A DNA stretch of 46,575 nt from Marinococcus halotolerans DSM 16375 (GCF_000420725.1 NZ_ATVM01000023.1:1-46575), one strand, 5' to 3'; shown: positions 8,631 to 16,797, counted from the first letter of the stretch. The notes: generated by a model not told the origin, from the sequence alone. Translations and numbers: made by a program.

Positions 8631-9416
8631 ATGAAAATTTTAATTACAGGGGCAACCGACGGCATCGGTATGGAAACAGCGAGAATGCTGATGGCCGAGG
8701 GCCACGAGGTGCTGCTTCACGGCCGCAGCGCGGAAAAGCTTGAAAAGGTGGCAGAAGAGCTCGGCAACGAACAGGCAGATCAGTATGTGGCAGACCTGTC
8801 CAAGCCGGCTGATGTAAGAAGCCTGGCTCTGGGAATCACGAACAAGCACAGTCATCTGGACGTGCTCATTAATAACGCCGGAGTCTATAATGCCACGGAG
8901 GCGGCCACCACAGATGGCCTGGACATCCGATTTGCGGTGAATACGTTCGCCCCATACATTTTGATGAACGAGCTGCTGCCGCTGATGGATGAGTCGGGAC
9001 GTATCGTAAACCTGTCTTCTGCAGCGCAGAACCCAGTGGATTCGGAGGCACTTTCAGGAAACAAACATCCCCAGGACGGGGAAGCCTATGCCCAGAGCAA
9101 GCTCGCCCTGACCATGTGGACGATGGAGCTCGCTCCTCGCGTGGATCCGGTGTTAGTGGCGGTGAATCCGGGATCCCTGCTCGGAAGTAAAATGGTGAAA
9201 CGGGCGTTTGGCGTCGAAGGTAACGATATTACCATCGGGGCGAATATTTTGTATCAGGCGGCTCTGTCGGATACGTTTGCGAATGCCTCCGGCAAGTATT
9301 ATGATAATGACGCAGGCGATTTCGGCGACCCTCATCCGGACGCCAGCGACAGCGAAAAACGCCAGATACTCGTGAAACAGATGGATGACATAATAGAACA
9401 GACAGGTAGTTTGTAA
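8631..9416 (+). CDS. Short-chain dehydrogenase/reductase, copy 2
   Basis: A 261-residue paralogue of the SDR at 1831-2604. T-G-A-T-D-G-I-G, L-I-N-N-A-G-V-Y and Y-A-Q-S-K are all intact, so it should be an active NAD(P)-dependent oxidoreductase. I chose the second of two adjacent ATGs (8631) because GGAGGG is 6 bases away and it matches the start of copy 1. Differences from copy 1 cluster in the linker after the Rossmann core (residues about 40-100) and at the C terminus. The active-site and C-terminal G-D-F-G-D-P-H-P-D regions are nearly identical. Its sigma-B-like promoter is the better of the pair. Confidence 0.9.
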   Translation: MKILITGATDGIGMETARMLMAEGHEVLLHGRSAEKLEKVAEELGNEQADQYVADLSKPADVRSLALGITNKHSHLDVLINNAGVYNATEAATTDGLDIRFAVNTFAPYILMNELLPLMDESGRIVNLSSAAQNPVDSEALSGNKHPQDGEAYAQSKLALTMWTMELAPRVDPVLVAVNPGSLLGSKMVKRAFGVEGNDITIGANILYQAALSDTFANASGKYYDNDAGDFGDPHPDASDSEKRQILVKQMDDIIEQTGSL

Positions 9417-9452
9417 ACACTCTGCCAAGATTACTACTGTAAATTTGACAGT

Positions 9453-9486
9453 AAAGCAAGGCTCTGTAAAAGAGCTTTGCTTTATT
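9453..9486 (+). terminator. Terminator of dehydrogenase copy 2
   Basis: A 13-bp stem with one G-T pair (9453-9465 with 9471-9483) runs into a T-rich end. Confidence 0.7.
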
Positions 9487-9541
9487 TGTGTATGAAGCTG
9501 TTAAAATGGTGCTGGCATTAAAACAAGGTGTATGTTAAATT

Positions 9542-9557
9542 TACCTAACGTTAGGTA
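9542..9557. promoter_or_regulatory. Perfect palindromic operator before the TetR gene
   Basis: TACCTAACGTTAGGTA is a 16-bp perfect palindrome 30 bp before the start codon, the usual position and size for an autoregulatory TetR-family operator. Confidence 0.65.
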
Positions 9558-9587
9558 GGAAATGAATACAGAAAAGGTGTTGATCGG

Positions 9588-10181
9588 ATGGACACGCGCG
9601 AGCGCATTCTTCATACAGGTCTGGAGCTGTTCACCGAACGGGGATACGAAGGGACAACGCTTGCGGCAATTGCCGGGCAAATAGGCATTAAAAAGCCGTC
9701 GCTGTATGCTCATTTTACGAATAAAGAAGCTTTATTTCTGGCTGCAGTCAAAAAAGCTGTGCTTGAATATAACCAGATCGTGAGCAGCGAATTAAAAGCA
9801 TCGGAAACAGAATCAACGGAGAGCCAGTTAAAAACCTTATTATACCGACTAGCAGAAGTTTATTACGATGAATATACAATCAGTCAGTTTTATTACCGGT
9901 TTTTATTTTTTCCACCGCCGGAACTTGCCCCGCGCATGCAGGAGCTGGTGGTGTATCACGGGAGTATTGCCGATCAGCACATTGAAGCCGTCGTGCAGCA
10001 GGGCAAGGATGAAGGGGAAATAGAGCCCTCGCTTGCCAATGATCTTATCACGGAAGCCTATTTAACCCTGCTGAGCGGCATCGACTTTGACATCCGCTAT
10101 TACGATTTTAATAAAAAACAGATCCGAACCCACGTCGACCGGATATGGCAGGTGTTTTGGCGTGGAATTCGGGCTTCCTGA
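9588..10181 (+). CDS. TetR/AcrR family transcriptional regulator
   Basis: A 197-residue repressor-type protein. The N-terminal helix-turn-helix covers residues about 8-55 (T-R-E-R-I-L, then L-A-A-I-A and S-L-Y-A-H-F-T-N-K-E-A-L). The remainder is a helical ligand-binding and dimerisation domain of normal TetR length. It sits 45 bp upstream of an MFS exporter gene on the same strand, with no terminator between, so it probably represses its own operon through the palindrome at 9542-9557. The inducer is unknown but is likely a substrate of the pump. Confidence 0.9.
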   Translation: MDTRERILHTGLELFTERGYEGTTLAAIAGQIGIKKPSLYAHFTNKEALFLAAVKKAVLEYNQIVSSELKASETESTESQLKTLLYRLAEVYYDEYTISQFYYRFLFFPPPELAPRMQELVVYHGSIADQHIEAVVQQGKDEGEIEPSLANDLITEAYLTLLSGIDFDIRYYDFNKKQIRTHVDRIWQVFWRGIRAS

Positions 10182-10226
10182 CTAAAATTAAAGAGGGAAG
10201 CCGCACAGATGTACAGGAGGGCACAG

Positions 10227-11447
10227 ATGGCGGATTCATGGGTTTCGTTACTAAAAAATAAAACGTTTGTACTCGTATGGCTGTCGGGCATGACGGTAAT
10301 GCTCGGCTTTTCCATTTTCTTTCTGTCCGTTTCGTGGTTTGTCGTCGATGAAATGCAGCAGCCGGCGATTCTCGGCGTCGTGATGACGACGATCGCTATT
10401 CCGCGTGTCGCGATGATGATTTACGGCGGGGTGCTGGCGGATAAAATCCAGAAGTCGCGGATTATGTTTACGACAAATGCGATGCAGGTGGGCGTAATGA
10501 TCGTTCTGGTGGTGCTTGTGCAGCAGGACGCCCTGCAGACGACCTCGTTGATCATTCTGGCGTTTATCTTCGGGTTTCTGGATGCGTTCTTTTTCCCGGC
10601 GGCTTCGGCAATGATCCCGAGTATTGTCCCGGTGCATCAGCTGCAGCAGGCCAACTCCTGGTATCAGGGCTCCACGGAGCTGATGTTTATCATCGGTCCG
10701 GTGGGGGCGGGACTGCTGTTGACCTTTGGGGGCTTCAGCTTTGCGTTTTCTGCGGCGGCTGGTTTGATCGCGCTGTCGACCGTGCTGATTTATCCGCCGC
10801 TGTTGAAGGATCCGGTGCCGGAAGCGAGAACCGGGCGCCATACGGCCTGGATGGACCTGAAGGAGGGGCTCGCTTACGTACGGCAGTCAGGCATCCACCG
10901 ATCCGGTACGATGGTGATTATTACAATTAATCTGTTAATGATCGGACCGCTGTTGATCAGCATTCCGATGCTCATCAGTGCGCTCGGAGGTGCCCCCTGG
11001 CAGCTGAGCCTGTTAGAAGGAGGGTTTTCAACCGGGACCTTTCTGTTGAGCGTGCTGCTCGTTACCTGGTCGCTGAAGCAGCGACGGGGCCGGTGGGTGC
11101 TTGGTGCTCTGGGGGCAGGCTTTATTCTGCTGTTTGTATTCAGCCAGGTGGAGGCGCTGCCTGTGCTCGTCTCAGTGATTACGCTCATGGGCGGGGCAGG
11201 GATGCTTGTGTACCTGCCGACAATTACGATGATTCAGGAAAAAACCGACAACAACAAGCTCGGCCGGGTGATGAGCCTCGTAAACTTCGCGGCGAGCGGA
11301 TTCGAGCCTATTGCCTTCGCGCTCATTTCGTTTCTGGTCGCGGCCGCGATTCCGATTCAAACCGTACTCATGTATACGTCCGTCACCGGGCTTGTGCTGA
11401 CCGGCCTGCTGCTGTGGCTGAGCCCCGAGTTTCGGCAGACCGATTAA
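10227..11447 (+). CDS. MFS efflux transporter (DHA3-type)
   Basis: A 406-residue major facilitator superfamily protein with about 12 hydrophobic segments, similar in layout to macrolide and siderophore exporters of the MFS_3/DHA3 group. The first-loop motif G-G-V-L-A-D-K-I-Q is at about residues 66-74. The start is set at ATG 10227 because AGGAGG lies 6 bases upstream; an in-frame ATG at 10209 would place that site inside the gene. It follows the TetR gene in one operon, implying regulated drug or toxin export across the cytoplasmic membrane. Confidence 0.9.
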   Translation: MADSWVSLLKNKTFVLVWLSGMTVMLGFSIFFLSVSWFVVDEMQQPAILGVVMTTIAIPRVAMMIYGGVLADKIQKSRIMFTTNAMQVGVMIVLVVLVQQDALQTTSLIILAFIFGFLDAFFFPAASAMIPSIVPVHQLQQANSWYQGSTELMFIIGPVGAGLLLTFGGFSFAFSAAAGLIALSTVLIYPPLLKDPVPEARTGRHTAWMDLKEGLAYVRQSGIHRSGTMVIITINLLMIGPLLISIPMLISALGGAPWQLSLLEGGFSTGTFLLSVLLVTWSLKQRRGRWVLGALGAGFILLFVFSQVEALPVLVSVITLMGGAGMLVYLPTITMIQEKTDNNKLGRVMSLVNFAASGFEPIAFALISFLVAAAIPIQTVLMYTSVTGLVLTGLLLWLSPEFRQTD

Positions 11448-11469
11448 TGCCACCAGTAGAATACTGTTT

Positions 11470-11507
11470 AAGCCTTCCGCGCCGACACGAGCCCGGAAGG
11501 CTTTTTT
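11470..11507 (+). terminator. Terminator of the TetR-MFS operon
   Basis: A perfect 10-bp stem (11470-11479 with 11494-11503) ends in a T-run. Confidence 0.75.
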
Positions 11508-11640
11508 ATTTGGGAAAGCCCGCTGAAAATCGCAAATCAGCAGAGCTCTATCGGCACGAAAGGCATTTCTTTAAGAGAAAACGGGAAAAGACCACTACTG
11601 GTCATACATATATCGCTATAATTTAGGGAGGGTGAAAAGC

Positions 11641-12708
11641 ATGAGGGTATTATATGCAGGTATGGAAAATGAACTGCTTGTACTCACACAGAACGGCGAA
11701 AGGTGGCAGACGAAGACGAAGCTTAAAGGGACCCAGCCTGTCCGGGTGGCGGTGGATCCTTCTGATAATTCCATTGTTTACTGTGCCACGTATGGGCACG
11801 GACTGTGGAAAAGCGAGGACGCAGGAGAAAGCTGGCAGGCGACAGGAAAGCCGCAGCTGTATTTTGAACCGGCAGGCGACAACGGTATCCCGTCGCCGTA
11901 CATTACATTTGTCGGTACACACCCGTTGAAAAAGGGGGAGGAGTCGCATATTGTGTATGCCGGTACCGAGCCTTCGGCGGTGTATTACTCGGAGGACGGA
12001 GGAAAGCACTGGCACGAGTGGACCGGTATCCAGCACATGGCCTCCAGACCGGAATGGCAGTTTCCGCCACGTCCCCACACGCATCACGTCCGGTGGATTA
12101 CGCCGGGCTACGGGAATCCGGATCATGTAGCTGTGTCGATTGAGTACGGGGCCGTGCTTTTTTCAGAGGATCACGGAAGCACATGGCAGGACCGGCCGGA
12201 GCACAGCCCGAGAGATGTGCATACCCTTCTGGCTCATCCATCCGCTCCCGGCCGTTTGTACGCAGCCTGCGGGGACGGCTTTATGAAAGCTTCGCATTCG
12301 TATGCCCAAAGTGAAGATGACGGACTGCACTGGCATTATAAGAGCGAAGGGCTGGAGAAGCATCCGTACCTTTATAACATGGTGCTGAATGCCGCGGATG
12401 CGGACGACCGGTTCGTTTCCGCCTCCAAAGGGCCGCGCGAAGCCCACTCTTCCGGTGCCGCCAGCTCCGCTATTTACCGGAAGCAGGGGGAAGCGCCTTT
12501 CCGGGAAATATCCCGGGGGCTTCCGGCAGGCTCCTTTGCCCATGTTTTGACCCAGGACCCGGAGGACACTGGCGTTTTTTACGCGCTCAATAACCACGGG
12601 ATCTTTTTCCTCCGTACGGACGAAGACATATGGAAGCCTGTTGATATAGCCTGGAAGGATGAGTATAAGCACCAGCACCCGTCGTGCTTTGTGGCGGGCT
12701 CACGGTAA
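11641..12708 (+). CDS. BNR/Asp-box repeat protein (sialidase-like beta-propeller)
   Basis: A 355-residue protein with four visible Asp-box motifs of the form S-E-D-x-G-x-x-W: S-E-D-A-G-E-S-W, S-E-D-G-G-K-H-W, S-E-D-H-G-S-T-W and S-E-D-D-G-L-H-W. Such repeats build beta-propellers of the sialidase/VPS10/YCF48-like group. There is no signal peptide, so it is probably cytoplasmic. No catalytic sialidase arginine triad was identified, so enzymatic activity should not be assumed. The ATG at 11641 has AGGGAGG upstream with 9-base spacing; the GTG at 11632 abuts that site. It is monocistronic. Confidence 0.8.
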   Translation: MRVLYAGMENELLVLTQNGERWQTKTKLKGTQPVRVAVDPSDNSIVYCATYGHGLWKSEDAGESWQATGKPQLYFEPAGDNGIPSPYITFVGTHPLKKGEESHIVYAGTEPSAVYYSEDGGKHWHEWTGIQHMASRPEWQFPPRPHTHHVRWITPGYGNPDHVAVSIEYGAVLFSEDHGSTWQDRPEHSPRDVHTLLAHPSAPGRLYAACGDGFMKASHSYAQSEDDGLHWHYKSEGLEKHPYLYNMVLNAADADDRFVSASKGPREAHSSGAASSAIYRKQGEAPFREISRGLPAGSFAHVLTQDPEDTGVFYALNNHGIFFLRTDEDIWKPVDIAWKDEYKHQHPSCFVAGSR

Positions 12709-12752
12709 GGTAATTGCACACACTCTGAAATATTAGTGATTGAAGGACCGGC

Positions 12753-12917
12753 ATGTTTTACTTGGAAATCAAGCGGGTAAACTTATTATATAACGCAAAA
12801 ACCACAACAGCCTTCGCTGTTTTAAAAATTAAATGGTCGGCAGAAATGAATGGATATAAAAGCCAGTACATGAGCCGGAAAAAGGACCCCTTTCCTTTTT
12901 CTGGCTTTTTTTATTAG
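12753..12917 (+). CDS. Possible small basic protein
   Basis: A 54-codon frame beginning M-F-Y-L-E-I-K-R-V with an AAGGA site 6-7 bases before the ATG. The 3' end runs through the terminator hairpin at 12874-12912, and codons 41-54 are largely dictated by that hairpin. This is unusual and weakens the case. No family was recognised. Confidence 0.25.
   Translation: MFYLEIKRVNLLYNAKTTTAFAVLKIKWSAEMNGYKSQYMSRKKDPFPFSGFFY
12874..12912 (+). terminator. Strong hairpin terminator
   Basis: A 12-bp stem with one G-T pair (12874-12885 with 12894-12905) is followed by seven T. A second, weaker hairpin (12806-12811 with 12816-12821) lies upstream. Confidence 0.7.
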
Positions 12918-13058
12918 AAGCATACTGAAAAGATACTCTTTATGCAGTCTATGTCAAACAGACTGGGGACAGGTATTACGGGGAAAGCCATTCTTTACCG
13001 GTTTCTCGCTATGAGGCGTTAAAAAATGATGAGATCAAAGAAAGAGAGGAAATATAAA

Positions 13059-13157
13059 ATGGGATTAGCAGCAGTGATTTTGTACGGCGTGTTTGCCACG
13101 CTTCTATTGATTAATCCAGCACAGATTAACAAAACTAAAAGTCAGCAGACGAAATAA
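13059..13157 (+). CDS. Small single-pass membrane peptide
   Basis: A 32-residue peptide with one hydrophobic helix (residues about 2-20: L-A-A-V-I-L-Y-G-V-F-A-T-L-L-L-I) and a basic, polar C-terminal tail (N-K-T-K-S-Q-Q-T-K). AGAGAGGA stands 8 bases before the ATG, and a terminator hairpin follows directly after the stop, which makes a real minimal gene plausible. Its topology resembles small regulatory or stress membrane peptides of Bacillus, but no family was recognised. Confidence 0.55.
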   Translation: MGLAAVILYGVFATLLLINPAQINKTKSQQTK

Positions 13158-13175
13158 ACATTAAAAGTCACGGGG

Positions 13176-13214
13176 AACCATCAGGGCGCACATTGGCCTG
13201 GTGGTTTCTTTTTA
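13176..13214 (+). terminator. Terminator of the small membrane peptide gene
   Basis: A 10-bp stem with one G-T pair (13176-13185 with 13197-13206) is followed by a T-rich tract. Confidence 0.65.
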
Positions 13215-13463
13215 TTTTTATCATAAACGCGCGGACAAAAAGGGGGCAGGAATTAATGAGTACGCTTCTAGGTAACAAACCAGGAGTATCGATGGAGAGT
13301 AACAAAAGCCTTCTTACCTCGCGTTTGGCAATGGCTGGAAAAGGAAACATTCAAGGATACAGAGCGGCTGCTTCGAAGCCCGGGCCCATAAGCAGCCAAC
13401 AATCTGGCAGTTTTTCGCGTTGTACTATAATTTGATAAGGAATGATGCCGTATCGCTGTATCT
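13215..13463 (+). promoter_or_regulatory. Region upstream of carbonic anhydrase with a -10 element
   Basis: TATAAT at 13426-13431 predicts transcription starting near 13438, only a few bases before the ATG pair at 13442 and 13445. No convincing -35 was found. A 59-codon frame at 13257-13436 lacks a good ribosome binding site and was not accepted. Confidence 0.4.
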
Positions 13464-14228
13464 TTGGTTTATTCGGTCGTGCTGGCCGCCATAAGTACGC
13501 TTCCCTCTTTTTCCGCAGAAATGGAAAAACCTCCTTCTTTTGAAAAAAAGTCTGAATGGTCCTACCAGGGCGAAAAGGGACCGGAGCACTGGGGGAGACT
13601 GGACGCTGAGTACGCTGCCTGCTCTAATGGAGAAAGCCAATCGCCCGTAAATCTTCGGGAAGCAGAAACAAAACGGGGCAGTGTGGATGTGCAAATGAAT
13701 TACAGACCAACCAATTTCACCCTTAACAACGACGGGCATACCGTATTGGCAGAACCCGGAAATGCCAACAATACATTAACCTACGAAGGAGAGGAATACA
13801 CGCTTTCCCAATTTCATTTTCACGCGCCAAGTGAACATTCAATCAACGGGGAATACGAAGACATGGAGCTTCACCTCGTGCATGAAAGTCCGGAAGGAGA
13901 AATCGTCGTGACCGCGTTTATGCTTGAGGAAGGAAGCGGCACAACTTTTCCTTCTTCGTTCTGGGACAAGATGCCGCAAAACGAAACAGAAGCCCCGGCT
14001 TCTGCCGATAACCGCCTCAATCTGGAGAAACTGCTGCCATTCTCCGAAACGAACTTTCGGTATGAAGGCTCGTTAACGACTCCTCCGTGTACAGAAGGTG
14101 TGAACTGGATCGTTTACGAAGAGCCGGTATCTGTTTCAAGTGACCAGCTGGAGGATTTTCAGCAAATATATGACGACAACCACCGGCCGGTACAGCCGCT
14201 TAACGAAAGAGAAGTAATAAAAGACTGA
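13464..14228 (+). CDS. Alpha-class carbonic anhydrase, exported
   Basis: It interconverts CO2 and bicarbonate and is probably secreted or wall-associated. Zinc ligands, numbered from the TTG: His118 and His120 in Q-F-H-F-H, and His137 in E-L-H-L-V-H. The N-terminal H-W-G and Q-S-P-V-N-L motifs and the C-terminal L-T-T-P-P-C-T-E-G motif are intact. The hydrophobic stretch V-V-L-A-A-I-S-T-L-P-S-F-S-A is a signal-peptide core. The start is doubtful: in frame there is only TTG 13464, with no ribosome binding site and no basic N-region. An ATG pair at 13442/13445 behind AAGGA is one frame off, suggesting a one-base frameshift near the start. Confidence 0.82.
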   Translation: MVYSVVLAAISTLPSFSAEMEKPPSFEKKSEWSYQGEKGPEHWGRLDAEYAACSNGESQSPVNLREAETKRGSVDVQMNYRPTNFTLNNDGHTVLAEPGNANNTLTYEGEEYTLSQFHFHAPSEHSINGEYEDMELHLVHESPEGEIVVTAFMLEEGSGTTFPSSFWDKMPQNETEAPASADNRLNLEKLLPFSETNFRYEGSLTTPPCTEGVNWIVYEEPVSVSSDQLEDFQQIYDDNHRPVQPLNEREVIKD

Positions 14229-14280
14229 TGCACGTGATTTCCTGTGCTTTGGGGACCGCAGAAGAAAGTAAGCGGCAAGA

Positions 14281-14306
14281 GTTTGTACACAGGCGCCGCG
14301 GGGTAT
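14281..14306 (+). promoter_or_regulatory. Sigma-B-like promoter of yflT
   Basis: GTTTGT (14281-14286), a 14-bp spacer and GGGTAT (14301-14306). The -10 is exact and the -35 matches 5 of 6. It implies a leader of about 115 bases before the ATG at 14429. Confidence 0.6.
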
Positions 14307-14428
14307 CATCATCTGTGGAACATTCTTCTGAGGCCACTAGTAGTATGGTGGGAAAGTACCAACGTACGGTGTTATAGAAGAAGTCTAGTATCAGACGAAA
14401 TTTCGTAAAATACGAGGAGGATTTAATA

Positions 14429-14773
14429 ATGAAGCCGCAGGTACAGGAATACACAAACGAAGACAATATCGAGCAGGATGTGCAGAAGCTTACAGATAAC
14501 GGCATCAGCCGCAACGATATTTATGTCATGAGTCACGATGATGACCGCACCGACCGGATTGCTGATAAAGCAGACACCAATGAACCTACCGATAAAGAAT
14601 TCGGCATTGATTCCGAGAATCGTTTCTCAAAAAAAGGAGACGAACTGCGCTTTAAACTCCAGGAGCTCGGATTTACGGAGCAGGAAGCAGATGACATGGA
14701 AGACGATCTGGACGAAGGCAAAGTATTGTTGATGGTGCAGGACGATAAAAACCTGAGTGAACTGCTGAAATAG
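14429..14773 (+). CDS. yflT: General stress protein 17M-like (YflT family)
   Basis: A 114-residue acidic cytoplasmic protein of the heat-induced stress protein YflT family. N-terminal half: V-Q-E-Y-T-N-E-D, then D-V-Q-K-L-T-D-N-G-I-S-R-N-D-I-Y-V-M-S-H-D. C-terminal half: L-G-F-T-E-Q-E-A-D-D-M-E-D-D-L-D-E-G-K. Its biochemical role is not established in the family. The ATG has an AGGAGG site. The sigma-B-like promoter upstream agrees with the family's known membership of the general stress regulon. Confidence 0.88.
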   Translation: MKPQVQEYTNEDNIEQDVQKLTDNGISRNDIYVMSHDDDRTDRIADKADTNEPTDKEFGIDSENRFSKKGDELRFKLQELGFTEQEADDMEDDLDEGKVLLMVQDDKNLSELLK

Positions 14774-14786
14774 CATCAGGTAAAAC

Positions 14787-14816
14787 AGCCGGAGGCCGGT
14801 GGCTCTCCGGCTTTAT
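14787..14816 (+). terminator. Terminator of yflT, proximal
   Basis: A perfect 8-bp G+C-rich stem (14787-14794 with 14805-14812) followed by a short T-rich tail. Confidence 0.55.
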
Positions 14817-14824
14817 CTGTACAT

Positions 14825-14860
14825 AAACAAAGACGCTTCCACACGGGAGCGTCTTTGTTT
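14825..14860. terminator. Bidirectional terminator between yflT and the GntP permease
   Basis: A perfect 13-bp stem (14825-14837 with 14848-14860) with A and T tracts at its base serves both convergent genes. Confidence 0.75.
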
Positions 14861-14878
14861 TATCTTTCTGCCCAGCTA

Positions 14879-16234
14879 TTAAACAAAAATCATCCATAAA
14901 GTAAACGTGACAAAAATCGCGGTAGCTCCTTGAATGAGCGTTCCTGTAGTCTGTGCCTTATACGCCTGCGTGACTGACATACCGCTGAATTCTTTCACTA
15001 CCCAGAAATAGCTGTCGTTTACGTGGGAGACGACCATCGCGCCTGCTCCGACAGCCATGACGACCAGGGCAAGCGGCAGTGCTCCCTCGATACCCAATTG
15101 ACCCAAAAGCGGTGCTACTAACGACGAGGTGATGACGAGCGCCGCGGTGGAAGAACCCTGGGCTGTTTTCAGGGCAGCCGCAATCAGGAAGGGAATGAAG
15201 ACAAAAATGGCACCGGCGAAGGCTTCATTGGCCGCGATGCCTTCGATGAATTGGGCCACCGGCGTTGTCGTGATGACAGAGCCGAATGCGCCGCCTGCGC
15301 CTGTAATCAGCAGAATCGGAGCTGCTTCTTTAATGCCGGTACCTACCCATTCAGTCAAAGTTTCCTCATCGTACTTGGGCAACAGACTAAATGCGGCCAG
15401 GAGGCCAATCAGGAGTGCCACTGCCGGGGCGCCGAGGAAAAGGAAAACCTCGAATACCGGCCCCTGCCAACCGGCAAATGTAATAACCGAGCTGAAACCG
15501 ATAAGAAGAATCGGCACCACTATGGGGGCAAAGGACTTCAAAGCCGAAGGCATCGCACCAAATTCGTTTACGATAGCGTTATAGTCGAAAGAGTGATCAT
15601 CCTCACCTTCGATATGTATGTTAGTTCCTGCTTTCATCGCCCACAGGTAGCCGGCAATGATAGTTGGGATGGCTACAACAATACCGATTAAAATAATTGT
15701 GCCCAGATAGTCTTCTGCTCCAATATTTCCGGCAGCTGCGATTGGCCCGGGCGTTGGAGGGACAAGGGTGTGAGTGGCAAACAGTCCTGTGGATAAGGCG
15801 ATGGCCATAGAAGCGACCGTGACCTTCGCTCTGCGCGCAAGTGCTTTTTTTAAAGACGATAAAATGACGTAGCCGGAATCGCAAAATACCGGAATACTAA
15901 CGATGCTTCCGATCACACTCATGGCGAGCTGGGGCCGCCGCTCCCCGACGAGGCGCAAAACAACTTCTGCCATGCGAAGCGCCGCCCCTGATTTTTCCAG
16001 AATGACCCCAATAATCGTTCCGAACACGATTACGAGCCCGATCCCGCCCATCAGGTCTCCGAAGCCGCTGTTCACAGCCTCTACTACGTCCGGCAGCGGA
16101 AGCCCTGCGGCAATACCTAGGCCAAAGGCAGCGATCAACAGGGACAAAAACGGGTGCAGCTTTAATTTTGCTGTGGCAAAAATAACAAACAGCACCCCCA
16201 ACACAATTACTACAATCAGACCGAAGCCTTCCAT
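14879..16234 (-). CDS. GntP-family permease (gluconate:H+ symporter type)
   Basis: A 451-residue membrane protein with about 12 hydrophobic segments. It starts M-E-G-F-G-L-I-V-V-I and carries GntP-family landmarks such as V-I-F-G-T-I-I-G-V-I-L-E-K-S-G-A and T-H-T-L-V-P-P-T-P-G-P. It imports gluconate or another sugar acid/hydroxy acid; the substrate cannot be told from sequence. I chose ATG 16234 (AGAGGAG upstream) rather than the longer frame to 16378, because the extra 48 residues are not family-like and cover the promoter region. A TATAAT on the minus strand lies at 16298-16303. It stands alone, without a kinase gene. Confidence 0.88.
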   Translation of the reverse strand: MEGFGLIVVIVLGVLFVIFATAKLKLHPFLSLLIAAFGLGIAAGLPLPDVVEAVNSGFGDLMGGIGLVIVFGTIIGVILEKSGAALRMAEVVLRLVGERRPQLAMSVIGSIVSIPVFCDSGYVILSSLKKALARRAKVTVASMAIALSTGLFATHTLVPPTPGPIAAAGNIGAEDYLGTIILIGIVVAIPTIIAGYLWAMKAGTNIHIEGEDDHSFDYNAIVNEFGAMPSALKSFAPIVVPILLIGFSSVITFAGWQGPVFEVFLFLGAPAVALLIGLLAAFSLLPKYDEETLTEWVGTGIKEAAPILLITGAGGAFGSVITTTPVAQFIEGIAANEAFAGAIFVFIPFLIAAALKTAQGSSTAALVITSSLVAPLLGQLGIEGALPLALVVMAVGAGAMVVSHVNDSYFWVVKEFSGMSVTQAYKAQTTGTLIQGATAIFVTFTLWMIFV

Positions 16235-16381
16235 TCGATCACTCCTCTCTAAAAGTACTGTTACTATAGCTGGAAATACATGTACCAATGTTCTTCTATT
16301 ATAGGGGAAAGAAAACACGTTAAGAAGGAAAAATTTAGTGCAATTGTAGCGCAGTGCGATTATACAGCGGGATAACAAAAC

Positions 16382-16405
16382 ATCAGCCCTTCATGGAGGG
16401 CTGAT
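16382..16405 (-). terminator. Terminator of the gene at 16438-16701
   Basis: A perfect 9-bp stem (16382-16390 with 16397-16405); on the minus strand it is followed by TGTTTTGTT. Confidence 0.6.
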
Positions 16406-16437
16406 AATAAAAACCTTCAAAACAACAACCCCCCTGG

Positions 16438-16701
16438 CTAAAAATCCGTTTTGACCGCTCTGGCAATCACAAGATAAGCGATCACAAAGCCGGCAATGTC
16501 AAAGGCAACAGGAACAGCAGCAAGGGAATAGAGCGTATCGGTATTATTCATTGGAGAAGAAAGAAGGGTAATAACCAGGATAGAAGAAACAATCGTCGCG
16601 GGTACGGAATATTTTCTCATTCCAAAAAATAAGGGAATCAGGGCTATTCCGGCCGAACTCAGCGCAGATAGAAGAACACGCCATCCTTTTTCAGTGAACA
16701 T
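16438..16701 (-). CDS. Small membrane protein, three predicted helices
   Basis: An 87-residue protein counted from ATG 16701. It has hydrophobic segments at about residues 7-28, 33-52 and 59-82 and a charged C terminus (A-R-A-V-K-T-D-F). No family was recognised. The start is uncertain: GGAG abuts ATG 16701 with no spacer, and a longer frame begins with TTG at 16782 inside the promoter region of the divergent hydrolase gene. A terminator follows the stop codon. Confidence 0.55.
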   Translation of the reverse strand: MFTEKGWRVLLSALSSAGIALIPLFFGMRKYSVPATIVSSILVITLLSSPMNNTDTLYSLAAVPVAFDIAGFVIAYLVIARAVKTDF

Positions 16702-16797
16702 CTCCAGGGTAAAGGATTGGGGGTTTATCCTGGTTAAGAAATAGTTAAAGAAAAATAAACGCACATTATAAAGGCTGAACAATCGGAGGAGAGAATT

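Noticed and set aside
10251-10841. 196-codon minus-strand frame across the MFS gene, rich in Arg and His
   Set aside because: Its composition is that of an antisense shadow; no ribosome binding site or homology was recognised.
13257-13436. 59-codon plus-strand frame upstream of the carbonic anhydrase
   Set aside because: No proper ribosome binding site, no recognisable protein features, and it overlaps the -10 element of the next gene.
16235-16378. N-terminal extension of the GntP permease
   Set aside because: The additional residues are not family-like, and ATG 16234 has a clear AGAGGAG site.
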